Shown: in pieces, positions 20,757-27,219 of the stretch
Numbering within the stretch: the stretch's first letter is position 1
Layout of the letters: each line of letters starts with the position of its first letter
Virus record (IMG/VR): IMGVR_UViG_3300028783_000022
Span: 1-27,219 of that record
DNA length: 27,219 bases
Strand: one strand, 5' to 3'
DNA from: a virus
The notes under the pieces: generated by a model
What the model was told of the DNA's origin: nothing
The model's database searches: none
What the model saw: the letters and a program-made list of their open reading frames with translations, nothing else
Made by a program: the position numbers and the translations under genes

Positions 20757-21572
20757 TTACACTCCCAGCTTGATGCGATGGAGGCTTTCCATCTCGCGTT
20801 TCTCCGGCGCACCGCCGGCCATATAGCGCTTCACGAAGTCCTTGTCGGCCTTCAACTCGGTGATGCGGGCTTCCGCCTGCTCGACCGTCATGACGCCGCC
20901 CGGGCCGGCGCCGCCCTTCACGAGGCTGTCCTCGCCGATCTTCGAGCCGATCGTGCGGAACATCTCCATGATCTTCTCGTAGCCGACCGCGTTCTCGAAG
21001 TTCGTCACCGTTTCCTGGTCGAAGCCAAGGGCACGCGCGGCATTCTGCGCGATCAGGAGGTTCTGGTTGTAGTTGCCGCCCCAGTTCTTCGCAAGCGCGG
21101 CGCGGCTCTCGGCCAGGGCCGCAGTCTGCTCGGCGGCTTCGGCGGCCGCATTGCCCTCGAGGTATTTCACGAACTCGGTGGCGACACGCCCCGCGGCGTC
21201 CTTCGGCAGGTTGGCCGCGAACGCGCTGTTGCGGAACCAGTCCTGGAACGCCTCGTCCGGCTCGGAACCATCCGCGAACTTGGCGCCGGACAGGTCGTAT
21301 TCCTTGGCGTCGGCGGGCTTGCCCAGGCGGCTCCAGACGGTGCGCCAGCCGTTCTCGTCGGTGGCGTCCTTGGGCAGCCGGACCAGTTCGGCCGCGGGCG
21401 CGCCAACGAAGCGCTCAGCTTCGCGGTGAGCCTTGGCGGTGGCGAGGAACGCTTCGGCTGCCGTCTTGTCGGCGAGGCCACGGTTCTGCAGATAGCCGAC
21501 CGTGTCCGCATCGAAGCCGGCGTGCCATGCGGCGGCCGGCGGGGCGGGGGGCGGCGTGAGCGTCTCGGACAT
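20757..21572 (-). CDS. scaffolding protein
   Basis: The 271-aa protein has a Pro-rich start (TLTPPPAPPAAAWHAG) and then long Ala/Glu/Lys-rich helices (GNAAAEAAEQTAALAESRAA), low hydrophobicity and a charged C-terminal helix with basic residues (ADKDFVKRYMAGGAPEKREM and onward). In scaffolding proteins such a helix binds the capsid subunit. It stands two genes before the major capsid gene. It would guide procapsid assembly and then leave. No protease motif is seen. AGAGGA is 8 nt before the ATG. Confidence 0.75.
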   Translation of the reverse strand: MSETLTPPPAPPAAAWHAGFDADTVGYLQNRGLADKTAAEAFLATAKAHREAERFVGAPAAELVRLPKDATDENGWRTVWSRLGKPADAKEYDLSGAKFADGSEPDEAFQDWFRNSAFAANLPKDAAGRVATEFVKYLEGNAAAEAAEQTAALAESRAALAKNWGGNYNQNLLIAQNAARALGFDQETVTNFENAVGYEKIMEMFRTIGSKIGEDSLVKGGAGPGGVMTVEQAEARITELKADKDFVKRYMAGGAPEKREMESLHRIKLGV

Positions 21573-21575
21573 GGT

Positions 21576-21881
21576 TCAATCCTCTGGATCATTGCTGGGG
21601 TTGAGGCCGTCGACCGGGCGGCCATCGAGTAGCTGGTAAAGCTCCTGACTGGTCAGGTTCAGGTGGTTCTGGATGCGGAGCCAGACTTCCCGGCGCCCAT
21701 CGAGCGCGGCCGCGACCTGCGGGTCCGCATCGAAGGTGCTCTTGTTGGCATGGCAGAACCGCGCCAGATCAGTCAACACCGCCTGCCCGGCGATCGACCG
21801 GAAGGTGGTGAGGTAGTTGTTGCGCTGGCGCCGCCAGTAGTCAATCAGGCGGCCGAACGTGCCGACATTGAGTGCCATCAT
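21576..21881 (-). CDS. Bbp19-like phage protein
   Basis: The 101-aa protein contains GQAVLTDLARFCHANKSTFD and LDGRREVWLRIQNHLNLTSQ, matching the conserved core of the Bbp19 family named after Bordetella phage BPP-1. Members are small and often encoded near the portal gene; their exact role is not established. Two adjacent ATGs (21881 and 21878) are possible; AGGTGA fits the second better. Both overlap the lysozyme stop, giving translational coupling. It probably acts in head or neck assembly, by position. Confidence 0.8.
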   Translation of the reverse strand: MMALNVGTFGRLIDYWRRQRNNYLTTFRSIAGQAVLTDLARFCHANKSTFDADPQVAAALDGRREVWLRIQNHLNLTSQELYQLLDGRPVDGLNPSNDPED

Positions 21882-22537
21882 TCACCTGTCATGAACAGGG
21901 TGCGCTCGGCGGCGCGGCGGCGCACGAGGCCACGAAGCTGGTGGCCCCCCGCCATCGTCCAGTCGAGGAAGTAGTCGGACGCGCCCGTGATGTCGCCGGA
22001 GTTCAGCGAGCGCAGCAGGCGGCTCGATGCGAAGTTCCCGGCGCCGATGTTGTAGATCAGGTCCGTGAGGGCCACGCGCTGGTTGTCCGTGATCGGCACC
22101 GTGACGTAATGAGCGACATAGCCGACCGCTTCCGTCATCTCCTCGGCGAGCCACGCCAGCGCGGTGGCCGCGTCGATCGGGGGAGTGTGCTGCGTCACGC
22201 GCGTCGGGGGCGTATTGCGACGGTCCCAGATCGAGCCCGTGCCGATCGTCCAGACGCCGGCCGGGTCCGCATACGCCTCGAGGAACGTGCCCTCGAAGGG
22301 CGTGGCGAACGCGGCAGCGCGCTGCGCGATGGAGACCGCCGCCGGCGCCGCTGCGGGCGGAGCCGCGACCACGGGAACCGGCGGCGGGGCAGCCGGTGAC
22401 GCAGTTGCCGCCGCGTTTGTCCCGGCCGCGTCCTGTTCTTTGATCTCTTTCAGGAGCAGCGCTTCCTCGGCTTCGAGGTCCTGTAGTTGCTTGAGGGCGG
22501 CCTCGACCTGGGCCTCGAGGATTGCTTTGTCGGTCAC
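21878..22537 (-). CDS. GH24 (T4-type) lysozyme with N-terminal coiled coil
   Basis: Residues 80-219 match phage-type lysozyme. FEGTFLEAYADPAGVWTIGTG provides Glu82, Asp91 and Thr97, the same spacing as T4 lysozyme Glu11/Asp20/Thr26. DNQRVALTDLIYNIGAGNF and RGLVRRRAAERTLF follow. It would cleave the MurNAc-GlcNAc bond of peptidoglycan. Residues 5-36 form a charged helix (LEAQVEAALKQLQDLEAEEA and onward), joined by an Ala/Pro linker (40-68). There is no cleavable signal or SAR segment, so export would depend on a holin, or the protein may be virion-associated. GTG is the start; AGGAGG lies 8 nt upstream. It lies between portal and Bbp19-like genes, far from the holin-like genes. Confidence 0.85.
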   Translation of the reverse strand: MTDKAILEAQVEAALKQLQDLEAEEALLLKEIKEQDAAGTNAAATASPAAPPPVPVVAAPPAAAPAAVSIAQRAAAFATPFEGTFLEAYADPAGVWTIGTGSIWDRRNTPPTRVTQHTPPIDAATALAWLAEEMTEAVGYVAHYVTVPITDNQRVALTDLIYNIGAGNFASSRLLRSLNSGDITGASDYFLDWTMAGGHQLRGLVRRRAAERTLFMTGE

Positions 22538-22540
22538 GGC

Positions 22541-24313
22541 CTAGCCTCCTAGCTGTTGCGCGAGCGGCGGGCCGCCCTGGGCTGGTGCCTGCCCGCCCTG
22601 TGGTTGTCCGGTGTTCGGCCCCATGCCCGCCTTCTGCTGCGCGGCCTGGGCCTTCATCATTGCGGCCTGCGCCGGCGCCGCCTGGATCGCGGCCTGCTGC
22701 TGCTGCTGCGCGGCGCGGGCCTTGCGCTTCTGGGCGATCTGCTGCGGGCTCGACATCCAGCTTTCGTTGACGCCCTGGATCGCCGCGATGTCGCGCTGCG
22801 CCGTGTCGAAGTCGTAGACATCCAGGAGGCTCTGGTCCTGTGTGATCGCCACCAGTTCCTTGGTCGTCTCGACGGTGCGGATGAAGCCCGCGGCGGCGCC
22901 GGCCTGCGCAGCGCGGCTGATCGGCGACGTGTCGGTCACACCATAGTGGCCACGCGCCTCGCGGAGCCGCGGCGGCATCGGTGGCAGGAGCCCCTGCTGG
23001 GCCAGCAGGTCGATCTCGCGCGGCACCATGTTCCCGATATATTCCGAGTGCTGCCGGCCCATGGTCGGGGCGATCAGGATGCCCTTCTCGTTGGTCCGCT
23101 CGATCACCTCGGTCGCCGTCATCGTGGGCGTCTCGGTGAGGATTTGGAATAGGGAGACCAGGAAGGCGTCATTGATCAGCGACCGCTCCTCGTCCATCAT
23201 CTCCTTGCTGATCTGGATGGTGCCGGTCGGCAGCGGCATGATCAGCGCTTTGCCGTCCGGCGAGACGCCGCCCTTGTTGAGTGCACCCGGCCGCATGCTG
23301 ATGTCGACCAGCCCGTCCTCGGCGGTCAGCAGCACGGGGTCGGCCGCGCGGTGGCCCTGCTTGAGGAAGGTGCGCTTCTCAGCGTTCAGGGTCTTGAGCG
23401 CCGGCAGCACCATCATCGCGGGGCCACGGCCGTAGAACTCGCCGGGTGCCTGCTCGTAGCGCGAGACCGCGTAGGGGAAGCTGTGGAAGCCACCCTCGCC
23501 CATGAGCGTCTTGCCGATCACGCAGACATAGTAGGAGGCGAATGCCTTGCCCTTGGCGTCCATGCGGCCGGGGTCGTAGTCCGTGCGCGGCACGACGCGG
23601 TGCAGGAAGTCGTAGATCATCGGGGACTTCTGGTCGAGCGCCGGCCGCAGCACCTCGGGGAACCGTGCGGGACCCCACTTCTGCATGGCCTGCTGCGCCG
23701 TCAGGCGGAACCAGCGGATGACCCCGTCGACCTTGCCCTGGTGGTTCTGGCGGATGAACAGTTCGCCCAGCCGCGCCGCCTGGTAGCGGAGGCCCCGCCC
23801 CGTGCCGTCCGATCCGTCCGAGGCGTCGATGAACATGCCGGCGGTGCCATAGGCGCCGAGGTCGCCGAAGTAGGCCTGATTGTTGGCCGAGAAGTTCGCG
23901 CGGGCCGCGTAACGGTGCTGGAACAGCAATTTGGTGACCTGCTCAAACCACAGCCGCGTGTCACGATCTTTCATCACGTAGGGGTCTTCGGAGGCGAGCC
24001 CGTGCCAGATCGAGTTGCGAGGTGTCAGAAGGCTGTCGCAGATCGCCTTGAAGCGCCCGTGCGCCATCATGCCGGTGGCGTCCACCTGACGATCGGTCTT
24101 CTTCTGGCCCGGCCAGTTGAAGTTGTAGGCGAAGAAGGTGTTGCGCGAGTTGGGGTCGATCAGTTCGGCAACCTCCTCCCACTGCGAGGCGAACGTGTTC
24201 CGCCACGCCTGCATCTGCGACCACTCTTGCAGCGTCTCGGCGACGATCTGCTCGTCGTAGTTCGACTGCATGCCGAGGTTGTAGTTCAGGCGGTAGGGGC
24301 TAGTATCCAGCAC
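22541..24313 (-). CDS. portal (head-tail connector) protein, podovirus type
   Basis: The 590-aa protein has portal-typical segments: WRNTFASQWEEVAELIDPNS, GMMAHGRFKAICDSLLTPRN, NAEKRTFLKQGHRAADPVLL and TATEVIERTNEKGILIAPTM. The C-terminus is Gln/Ala-rich and probably disordered (KRKARAAQQQQQAAIQAAPA and onward). Size and motifs agree with T7-type portals (536 aa in T7). It forms the dodecameric DNA channel that binds terminase and then the adaptor. The start is GTG 24313 with GGGGAGG 6 nt upstream, overlapping the preceding gene by 14 nt. The last codons double as the ribosome-binding site of the lysozyme gene. Confidence 0.9.
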   Translation of the reverse strand: MLDTSPYRLNYNLGMQSNYDEQIVAETLQEWSQMQAWRNTFASQWEEVAELIDPNSRNTFFAYNFNWPGQKKTDRQVDATGMMAHGRFKAICDSLLTPRNSIWHGLASEDPYVMKDRDTRLWFEQVTKLLFQHRYAARANFSANNQAYFGDLGAYGTAGMFIDASDGSDGTGRGLRYQAARLGELFIRQNHQGKVDGVIRWFRLTAQQAMQKWGPARFPEVLRPALDQKSPMIYDFLHRVVPRTDYDPGRMDAKGKAFASYYVCVIGKTLMGEGGFHSFPYAVSRYEQAPGEFYGRGPAMMVLPALKTLNAEKRTFLKQGHRAADPVLLTAEDGLVDISMRPGALNKGGVSPDGKALIMPLPTGTIQISKEMMDEERSLINDAFLVSLFQILTETPTMTATEVIERTNEKGILIAPTMGRQHSEYIGNMVPREIDLLAQQGLLPPMPPRLREARGHYGVTDTSPISRAAQAGAAAGFIRTVETTKELVAITQDQSLLDVYDFDTAQRDIAAIQGVNESWMSSPQQIAQKRKARAAQQQQQAAIQAAPAQAAMMKAQAAQQKAGMGPNTGQPQGGQAPAQGGPPLAQQLGG

Positions 24314-24533
24314 TTTTCGCCTCCCCGATGAACTTTTTGAATTGATCTGCAGTTAAAACGATGGTCGCCTTGGGCTCGTAGACGCGCAGGCGCGGCTTGC
24401 CCTCGGCGGTGTGCGTGACGGCGCGGCCCTGCACGGTGATCATCAGGACCGGCTTCGGCTCGTTCCCCACGGCATAGCCTTCCTCGACTATGATGCTGGC
24501 CTCGAGCAAGTCCCCGGGTTCGCGCACCGTCAT
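24300..24533 (-). CDS. small protein before portal, unknown
   Basis: The 77-aa product starts MTVREPGDLLEASIIVEEGY. It has a beta-rich centre (KPVLMITVQGRAVTHTAEGK) and a charged helical end (TADQFKKFIGEAKSAGY). No motif is recognised. In-frame GTG codons at 24560 and 24575 would lengthen it and overlap the upstream gene; ATG 24533 is chosen although no strong Shine-Dalgarno precedes it. The 3' end overlaps the portal start by 14 nt, so the two are probably coupled. Confidence 0.6.
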   Translation of the reverse strand: MTVREPGDLLEASIIVEEGYAVGNEPKPVLMITVQGRAVTHTAEGKPRLRVYEPKATIVLTADQFKKFIGEAKSAGY

Positions 24534-24552
24534 GGCGGCGATAAGGCGTTTC

Positions 24553-24783
24553 CTACCCACCGAACAAAGTCCCACCCGCGCCCATGCCGCCCCCCGAGAA
24601 CAGGGAGAGGGTCGCCGGGTTCAGCGCCGAGGGAGAGTTGCCCCCTGGCGCGCCCTTGTTCGCAAGCAATTTCTTCTTGCGTTCGTCCAGGTCATCCTGG
24701 AGTTGCTGCCGAACCATATCCCCCATGCCAAGGTCTTGGGCGGCGGGCGACATAGACAAGTTCTTGGCGGTTGTGCCGGACAT
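24553..24783 (-). CDS. small conserved-type phage protein between TerL and portal
   Basis: A 76-aa protein, MSGTTAKNLSMSPAAQDLGM at the start. A charged helix follows (QQLQDDLDERKKKLLANKG), then a Gly/Ser-rich end (SLFSGGGMGAGGTLFGG). Similar short proteins with an AAQDLG.GD motif occur between terminase and portal genes in other podoviruses, from memory; their function is unknown. GAGGA lies 7 nt before the ATG, 39 nt after the TerL stop. It may be a minor head component. Confidence 0.65.
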   Translation of the reverse strand: MSGTTAKNLSMSPAAQDLGMGDMVRQQLQDDLDERKKKLLANKGAPGGNSPSALNPATLSLFSGGGMGAGGTLFGG

Positions 24784-24822
24784 GGTTTATCCTCGGGCGC
24801 GAGCGGGTCCGACTGGACTGTA

Positions 24823-26259
24823 TCAGGACCATAAATCGAAGTCAACGTCTTTCGCTTGGTCCCCTTGGCCACGGCCCCGGGGGTCCGGCGCCTTGCCCAT
24901 CGGCACCACCTTGGCGAAGCGCTGCATCATCGGCAGCTTCTCGCTGGCGGACATCAAGTCGTCGTTCAGCTTGACGATCAGGCCGTCCTTGCGGTGGTAG
25001 CTCCGGTATTCTTCGAACCAGTCGCCGAGGTGCGCCGCGACCTTCCAGCGGCCGGTCGACATGCGCAGGCTGATCTGGGCAACGGCGGCCTCGCGGGAGT
25101 AGCCGCCCTCGGGAAACGTCGCGTGCTCCTGGAGCATGCGGGCGCCTTCCTTGCGGTAGGTGGTCGCCAGGACGATGCCCGAGCCCTTGTCCCGCTGCGT
25201 GCCATCGTGCGGCCAGGCGACGGGCGCGCCGGCGCAGATGTTGCGCATCGCGCGGACGTGGTGCAGCGGGTCCTGCCCCGCCATGCGGACGGCGGCGATG
25301 ATGTGCCAGATGTCCTGGTCGCGGTCCCAGGCGCCGAGCACCGCGGCGAAGTTGTGCTCGATGCCGAAGTCGATGCCCCAGAGCTTGGCCCAGTGCCCCG
25401 GCACGGTCTCAAGGGTCGGCTCGGTGATGCTCTCCTCGAGGTGCTCATAGACGCGGCCGCTGCCGAGCATGGGGATGCCACGGACGCGGGCGTCGCGCTG
25501 GTAGGCCGGGTAGCCGGCGATGATGCGGTCGCGCTCCTCGACCGGGATGTGCTCCGCGTCCATCAGCGTCATCGTGACGACGGTGCGGTCGGGGGACGGC
25601 TCGGACAGGTATTTGGTGACGACCTTCGACTTGCCCTTGAGCGGCGTGAAGGTGCCGATCAGCATGCCCTTGGTCGCGGTGATGCGCGCCAGCAACTCGG
25701 TGTAGATGTCCTCGGGCGGCTCCTCGTCCCACCAGACCCAATCGAGCGTCGCGCCCTGGAGCTTCTGCCGGCCCTGCTCGTAGGACTTGAACATCCCCAT
25801 CGAAGTGCCGCCGGAGATGTGACGGACCTGGATCATGTCGTAGCCGTCCGTGACGCCGCGGCCAAGGGTCGGCTTGTCGGCGAAGGCGTCGCACGGGATG
25901 TAGCCGGTGCCGAAATCGTCCACGACGCCCGGGTTCCCGCAGAGCTTCATCTGGGAGACATCGCGCGTGGCCAGGCCGGTCTCGCCGACGATCCACCCCT
26001 TGGTCGGTCGGTCCCAGCGCCGGCCGAGCCACCATTCGGGATACTCGCCGGTCAGGTGGCACGACACCTCGAAGGCACCCGTCTCCGATTTGCCGACCTG
26101 GTTGCCCGCCATCAGCAGCCGCTCGCGCGCCCAAGCACCAGTGTCGAGGAAGTCCTGCTGCTTGGGGTAGGGGCGGAAGAACAGCTTCTTGTGGTAGGTG
26201 CGGAGGCGTTTCAGTTCCTCGAGCGCAGCGACCGCCTTCTCCGGGGAGACGGTGCTCAT
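24823..26259 (-). CDS. terL: large terminase subunit (ATPase and nuclease)
   Basis: The 478-aa protein has Walker A AGNQVGKSE (51-59), Walker B LDWVWWDEE (172-180) with the catalytic acidic pair, and coupling motif IGTFTP (201-206). The RNase H-like nuclease carries GIDFG (295-299, Asp297), HDG (351-353, Asp352) and a C-terminal LNDDLM (431-436). It powers DNA translocation into the procapsid through the portal and makes the packaging cuts. The set of motifs and size suit podovirus terminases. ATG 26259 overlaps the stop of the 44-aa microgene as ATGA, so its translation is coupled. Confidence 0.92.
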   Translation of the reverse strand: MSTVSPEKAVAALEELKRLRTYHKKLFFRPYPKQQDFLDTGAWARERLLMAGNQVGKSETGAFEVSCHLTGEYPEWWLGRRWDRPTKGWIVGETGLATRDVSQMKLCGNPGVVDDFGTGYIPCDAFADKPTLGRGVTDGYDMIQVRHISGGTSMGMFKSYEQGRQKLQGATLDWVWWDEEPPEDIYTELLARITATKGMLIGTFTPLKGKSKVVTKYLSEPSPDRTVVTMTLMDAEHIPVEERDRIIAGYPAYQRDARVRGIPMLGSGRVYEHLEESITEPTLETVPGHWAKLWGIDFGIEHNFAAVLGAWDRDQDIWHIIAAVRMAGQDPLHHVRAMRNICAGAPVAWPHDGTQRDKGSGIVLATTYRKEGARMLQEHATFPEGGYSREAAVAQISLRMSTGRWKVAAHLGDWFEEYRSYHRKDGLIVKLNDDLMSASEKLPMMQRFAKVVPMGKAPDPRGRGQGDQAKDVDFDLWS

Positions 26260-26390
26260 GGCTGGGGCACCTCGGGGTAGTCAGGGACGAACGGCAGCGG
26301 CTCGGGCGGCGGTGGCTCCATGGAGAGCCCTGCGACCGCGAGGACCAGCAGCACGGCCACGTAGAGCACCAGGAACGTCTCGATCTTCAT
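26256..26390 (-). CDS. 44-aa membrane microprotein between terS and terL
   Basis: Codons from ATG 26390 give MKIETFLVLYVAVLLVLAVA, continuing with GLSM and a Pro/Glu-rich tail (EPPPPEPLPFVPDYPEVPQP). The N-terminal 23 residues are one hydrophobic segment, so the product is probably anchored in the inner membrane with a short proline-rich tail. AGGGG stands 6 nt before the ATG. Both ends overlap their neighbours by 4 nt as ATGA, which strongly suggests a real gene. The family is not recognised. The start of the segment could also be read as an uncleaved signal. Confidence 0.7.
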   Translation of the reverse strand: MKIETFLVLYVAVLLVLAVAGLSMEPPPPEPLPFVPDYPEVPQP

Positions 26391-26533
26391 CTTGTGCCCC
26401 TAATGTTTCTCTCGAGCCACCACGCGACGCGCAAGGGCACCCGGTCGAGCCACACGATGCACCACGTCAACCGATAGATGATCCGGGTCCGCCGTGGGAT
26501 GTCCGCGTCGGAGTTGAACCAGGGCTCCTTCAC
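26387..26533 (-). CDS. 48-aa Trp/Arg-rich microprotein between terS and terL
   Basis: From GTG 26533 the product reads MKEPWFNSDADIPRRTRIIY, then RLTWCIVWLDRVPLRVAWWL and ERNIRGTR. It has five Trp and ten Arg among 48 residues, with a hydrophobic-aromatic core that may associate with membranes. AGGAGG lies 7 nt before GTG 26533. GTGA overlaps the TerS stop, and ATGA overlaps the next microgene. GTG 26536 is an alternative start one codon earlier. The precise overlaps and strong ribosome-binding site support translation. Function unknown. Confidence 0.7.
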   Translation of the reverse strand: MKEPWFNSDADIPRRTRIIYRLTWCIVWLDRVPLRVAWWLERNIRGTR

Positions 26534-27105
26534 CACTCGTCCTCCTGCACGCTAACATCGCTGGTGTTAGCGTCGATGGTGACCATCTCGCCGGCCAACA
26601 GCTTCTGCGGGTCGACGCCGAGTTCCTTGGCCAGGGAGTTGAGCCGGTCGAGCACCGCCGCGCCTGAGCCGCTGTCGCCGGTGTCGACCTTGATGTTGCG
26701 CTCGAGCACCTCCGGCATGCCCGTGCGGTTCAGCACCGCCGTCGCCGCCTTGAGCCGGTCCTTGTGGAACTTGTCCTCCATGATCTCGACCAGCACCGAC
26801 ACCGCGGTGAACTGCGCGCCGTGAAGCTGCCGGAAGCCCTCCTCCTTGAGCGCCTCGACCACCGCGGGGTTCCGCGCTAGCTTGGAGCCCATCGCCCGCA
26901 GCATCTCCTCGGACGACGCCGAGTAGCCGGCCAGCGCGGCGGACTTGGTGCGGTTGCCGCCGGTCAGGATCATCGCGGCGACGAACGCCTGCTGCCCGGG
27001 GACCAGGCCGCGCATCTTCGGCCCCAGTTCACCCTCCGGGGGTATGAGGGCCAAAGCGGTGGCGGGCGGTGCGAGAGGGGTTCCCATGGCGACCGGAGCA
27101 TGCAT
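26530..27105 (-). CDS. terS: small terminase subunit
   Basis: The 191-aa product from ATG 27105 includes GQQAFVAAMILTGGNRTKSA followed by ALAGYSASSEEMLRAMGSKL, a helix-turn-helix like those of small terminases that recognise packaging sites. Then comes a helical oligomerisation region (LKEEGFRQLHGAQFTAVSVL and onward) and an acidic C-terminus (VSVQEDEW). It is the first gene of the late cluster, as expected. The start is uncertain: TTG 27126, ATG 27105 and ATG 27087 are all in frame and none has a clear Shine-Dalgarno. The stop overlaps the next start as GTGA. Confidence 0.85.
   Translation of the reverse strand: MHAPVAMGTPLAPPATALALIPPEGELGPKMRGLVPGQQAFVAAMILTGGNRTKSAALAGYSASSEEMLRAMGSKLARNPAVVEALKEEGFRQLHGAQFTAVSVLVEIMEDKFHKDRLKAATAVLNRTGMPEVLERNIKVDTGDSGSGAAVLDRLNSLAKELGVDPQKLLAGEMVTIDANTSDVSVQEDEW
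26541..26546 (-). promoter_or_regulatory. strong Shine-Dalgarno of the 48-aa microgene inside terS
   Basis: Minus-strand AGGAGG lies 7 nt before GTG 26533 and inside the last codons of terS. It is one of the best ribosome-binding sites in the cluster and decides the microgene start. Confidence 0.7.
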
Positions 27106-27154
27106 TGGTTCGGGTTGTGATGTCAAGGCCGAAATTCTGGCTGGTCCGCGCCGG

Positions 27155-27184
27155 AAAATAGAAGCATAACAACGGTTTAGTCAT
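27155..27184 (-). promoter_or_regulatory. possible late promoter upstream of terS
   Basis: A locally AT-rich patch lies in otherwise GC-rich DNA. On the minus strand ATGACT (27184-27179) is followed after 18 nt by TATTTT (27160-27155); each matches four of six positions of sigma-70 hexamers. It would start transcription about 45 nt before the terS ATG, at the head of the late cluster. A phage-specific or host-variant sigma site cannot be excluded, and the upstream end is outside the window. Confidence 0.25.
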
Positions 27185-27219
27185 TGTGCACCTAAAGGCA
27201 CCTGGGGGTCGCGCGTGCT

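Noticed and set aside
27103-27126. TTGACA at the very start of the terS frame as a -35 box
   Set aside because: No acceptable -10 lies 16-18 nt downstream, and it would place the start of transcription inside or beside the likely start codons. The AT-rich patch at 27155-27184 is a better candidate.
1-27219. CRISPR arrays, tRNA genes, insertion sequences, T7-type promoters
   Set aside because: No regularly spaced repeats, no tRNA-like sequence, no transposase motifs and no 23-bp T7-like promoter were seen on either strand. Reading by eye could miss degenerate tRNAs.

Overview
This window reads as the late (virion and packaging) half of a tailed double-stranded DNA phage or prophage with a short-tail (podovirus-type) virion. 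The DNA is GC-rich throughout, with third codon positions mostly G or C. With the Bbp19-like and DUF3310 genes this suggests a high-GC proteobacterial host, possibly alphaproteobacterial; the host call is inference. No integrase, tRNA, rRNA, transposase, CRISPR array or phage RNA polymerase is visible.

Layout. Positions 3-1990 carry four rightward genes: the tail end of an upstream gene, a small unknown, a metallophosphoesterase with a possible N-terminal helix-turn-helix, and a DUF3310 protein. They meet a bidirectional terminator hairpin at 2019-2050. Everything else (2068-27126) runs leftward as one tightly packed late cluster with many TGA/ATG-type stop-start overlaps. In transcription order, from high to low coordinates, it holds: small terminase, two unrecognised microgenes, large terminase, two small proteins, portal, a GH24 lysozyme, a Bbp19-like protein, scaffold, a small basic protein, major capsid protein, five small unknown or structural genes, adaptor (T7 gp11-like), nozzle (T7 gp12-like), three internal/ejection proteins (gp14-, gp15- and gp16-like positions), a short tail-fibre-like protein, two overlapping holin-like membrane proteins and a lipoprotein.

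How the genes fit together. TerS and TerL cut DNA and package it through the portal into a scaffold-assembled capsid. The adaptor and nozzle form the short tail. The internal proteins are predicted to be ejected at infection; the largest (1759 aa) has a transglycosylase domain and a HExxH zinc-peptidase motif. Lysis would use the holin-like pair and the lysozyme, although the lysozyme is encoded about 18 kb from the holins, between portal and capsid genes.

Most notable points: (i) repeated carbohydrate-binding-module-5/12-like modules inserted in both tail tube proteins, plus a beta-propeller-like insertion in the nozzle; (ii) a transglycosylase plus metallopeptidase combination in the ejection protein; (iii) two microgenes of 44 and 48 codons wedged with 4-nt overlaps between terS and terL; (iv) RNA hairpins on both sides of the major capsid gene, one of which sequesters the next gene's ribosome-binding site; (v) a dual-start candidate in the second holin-like gene. 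No intergenic stretch reaches 300 bases; the longest, 20148-20338, holds the capsid 5' leader hairpin.
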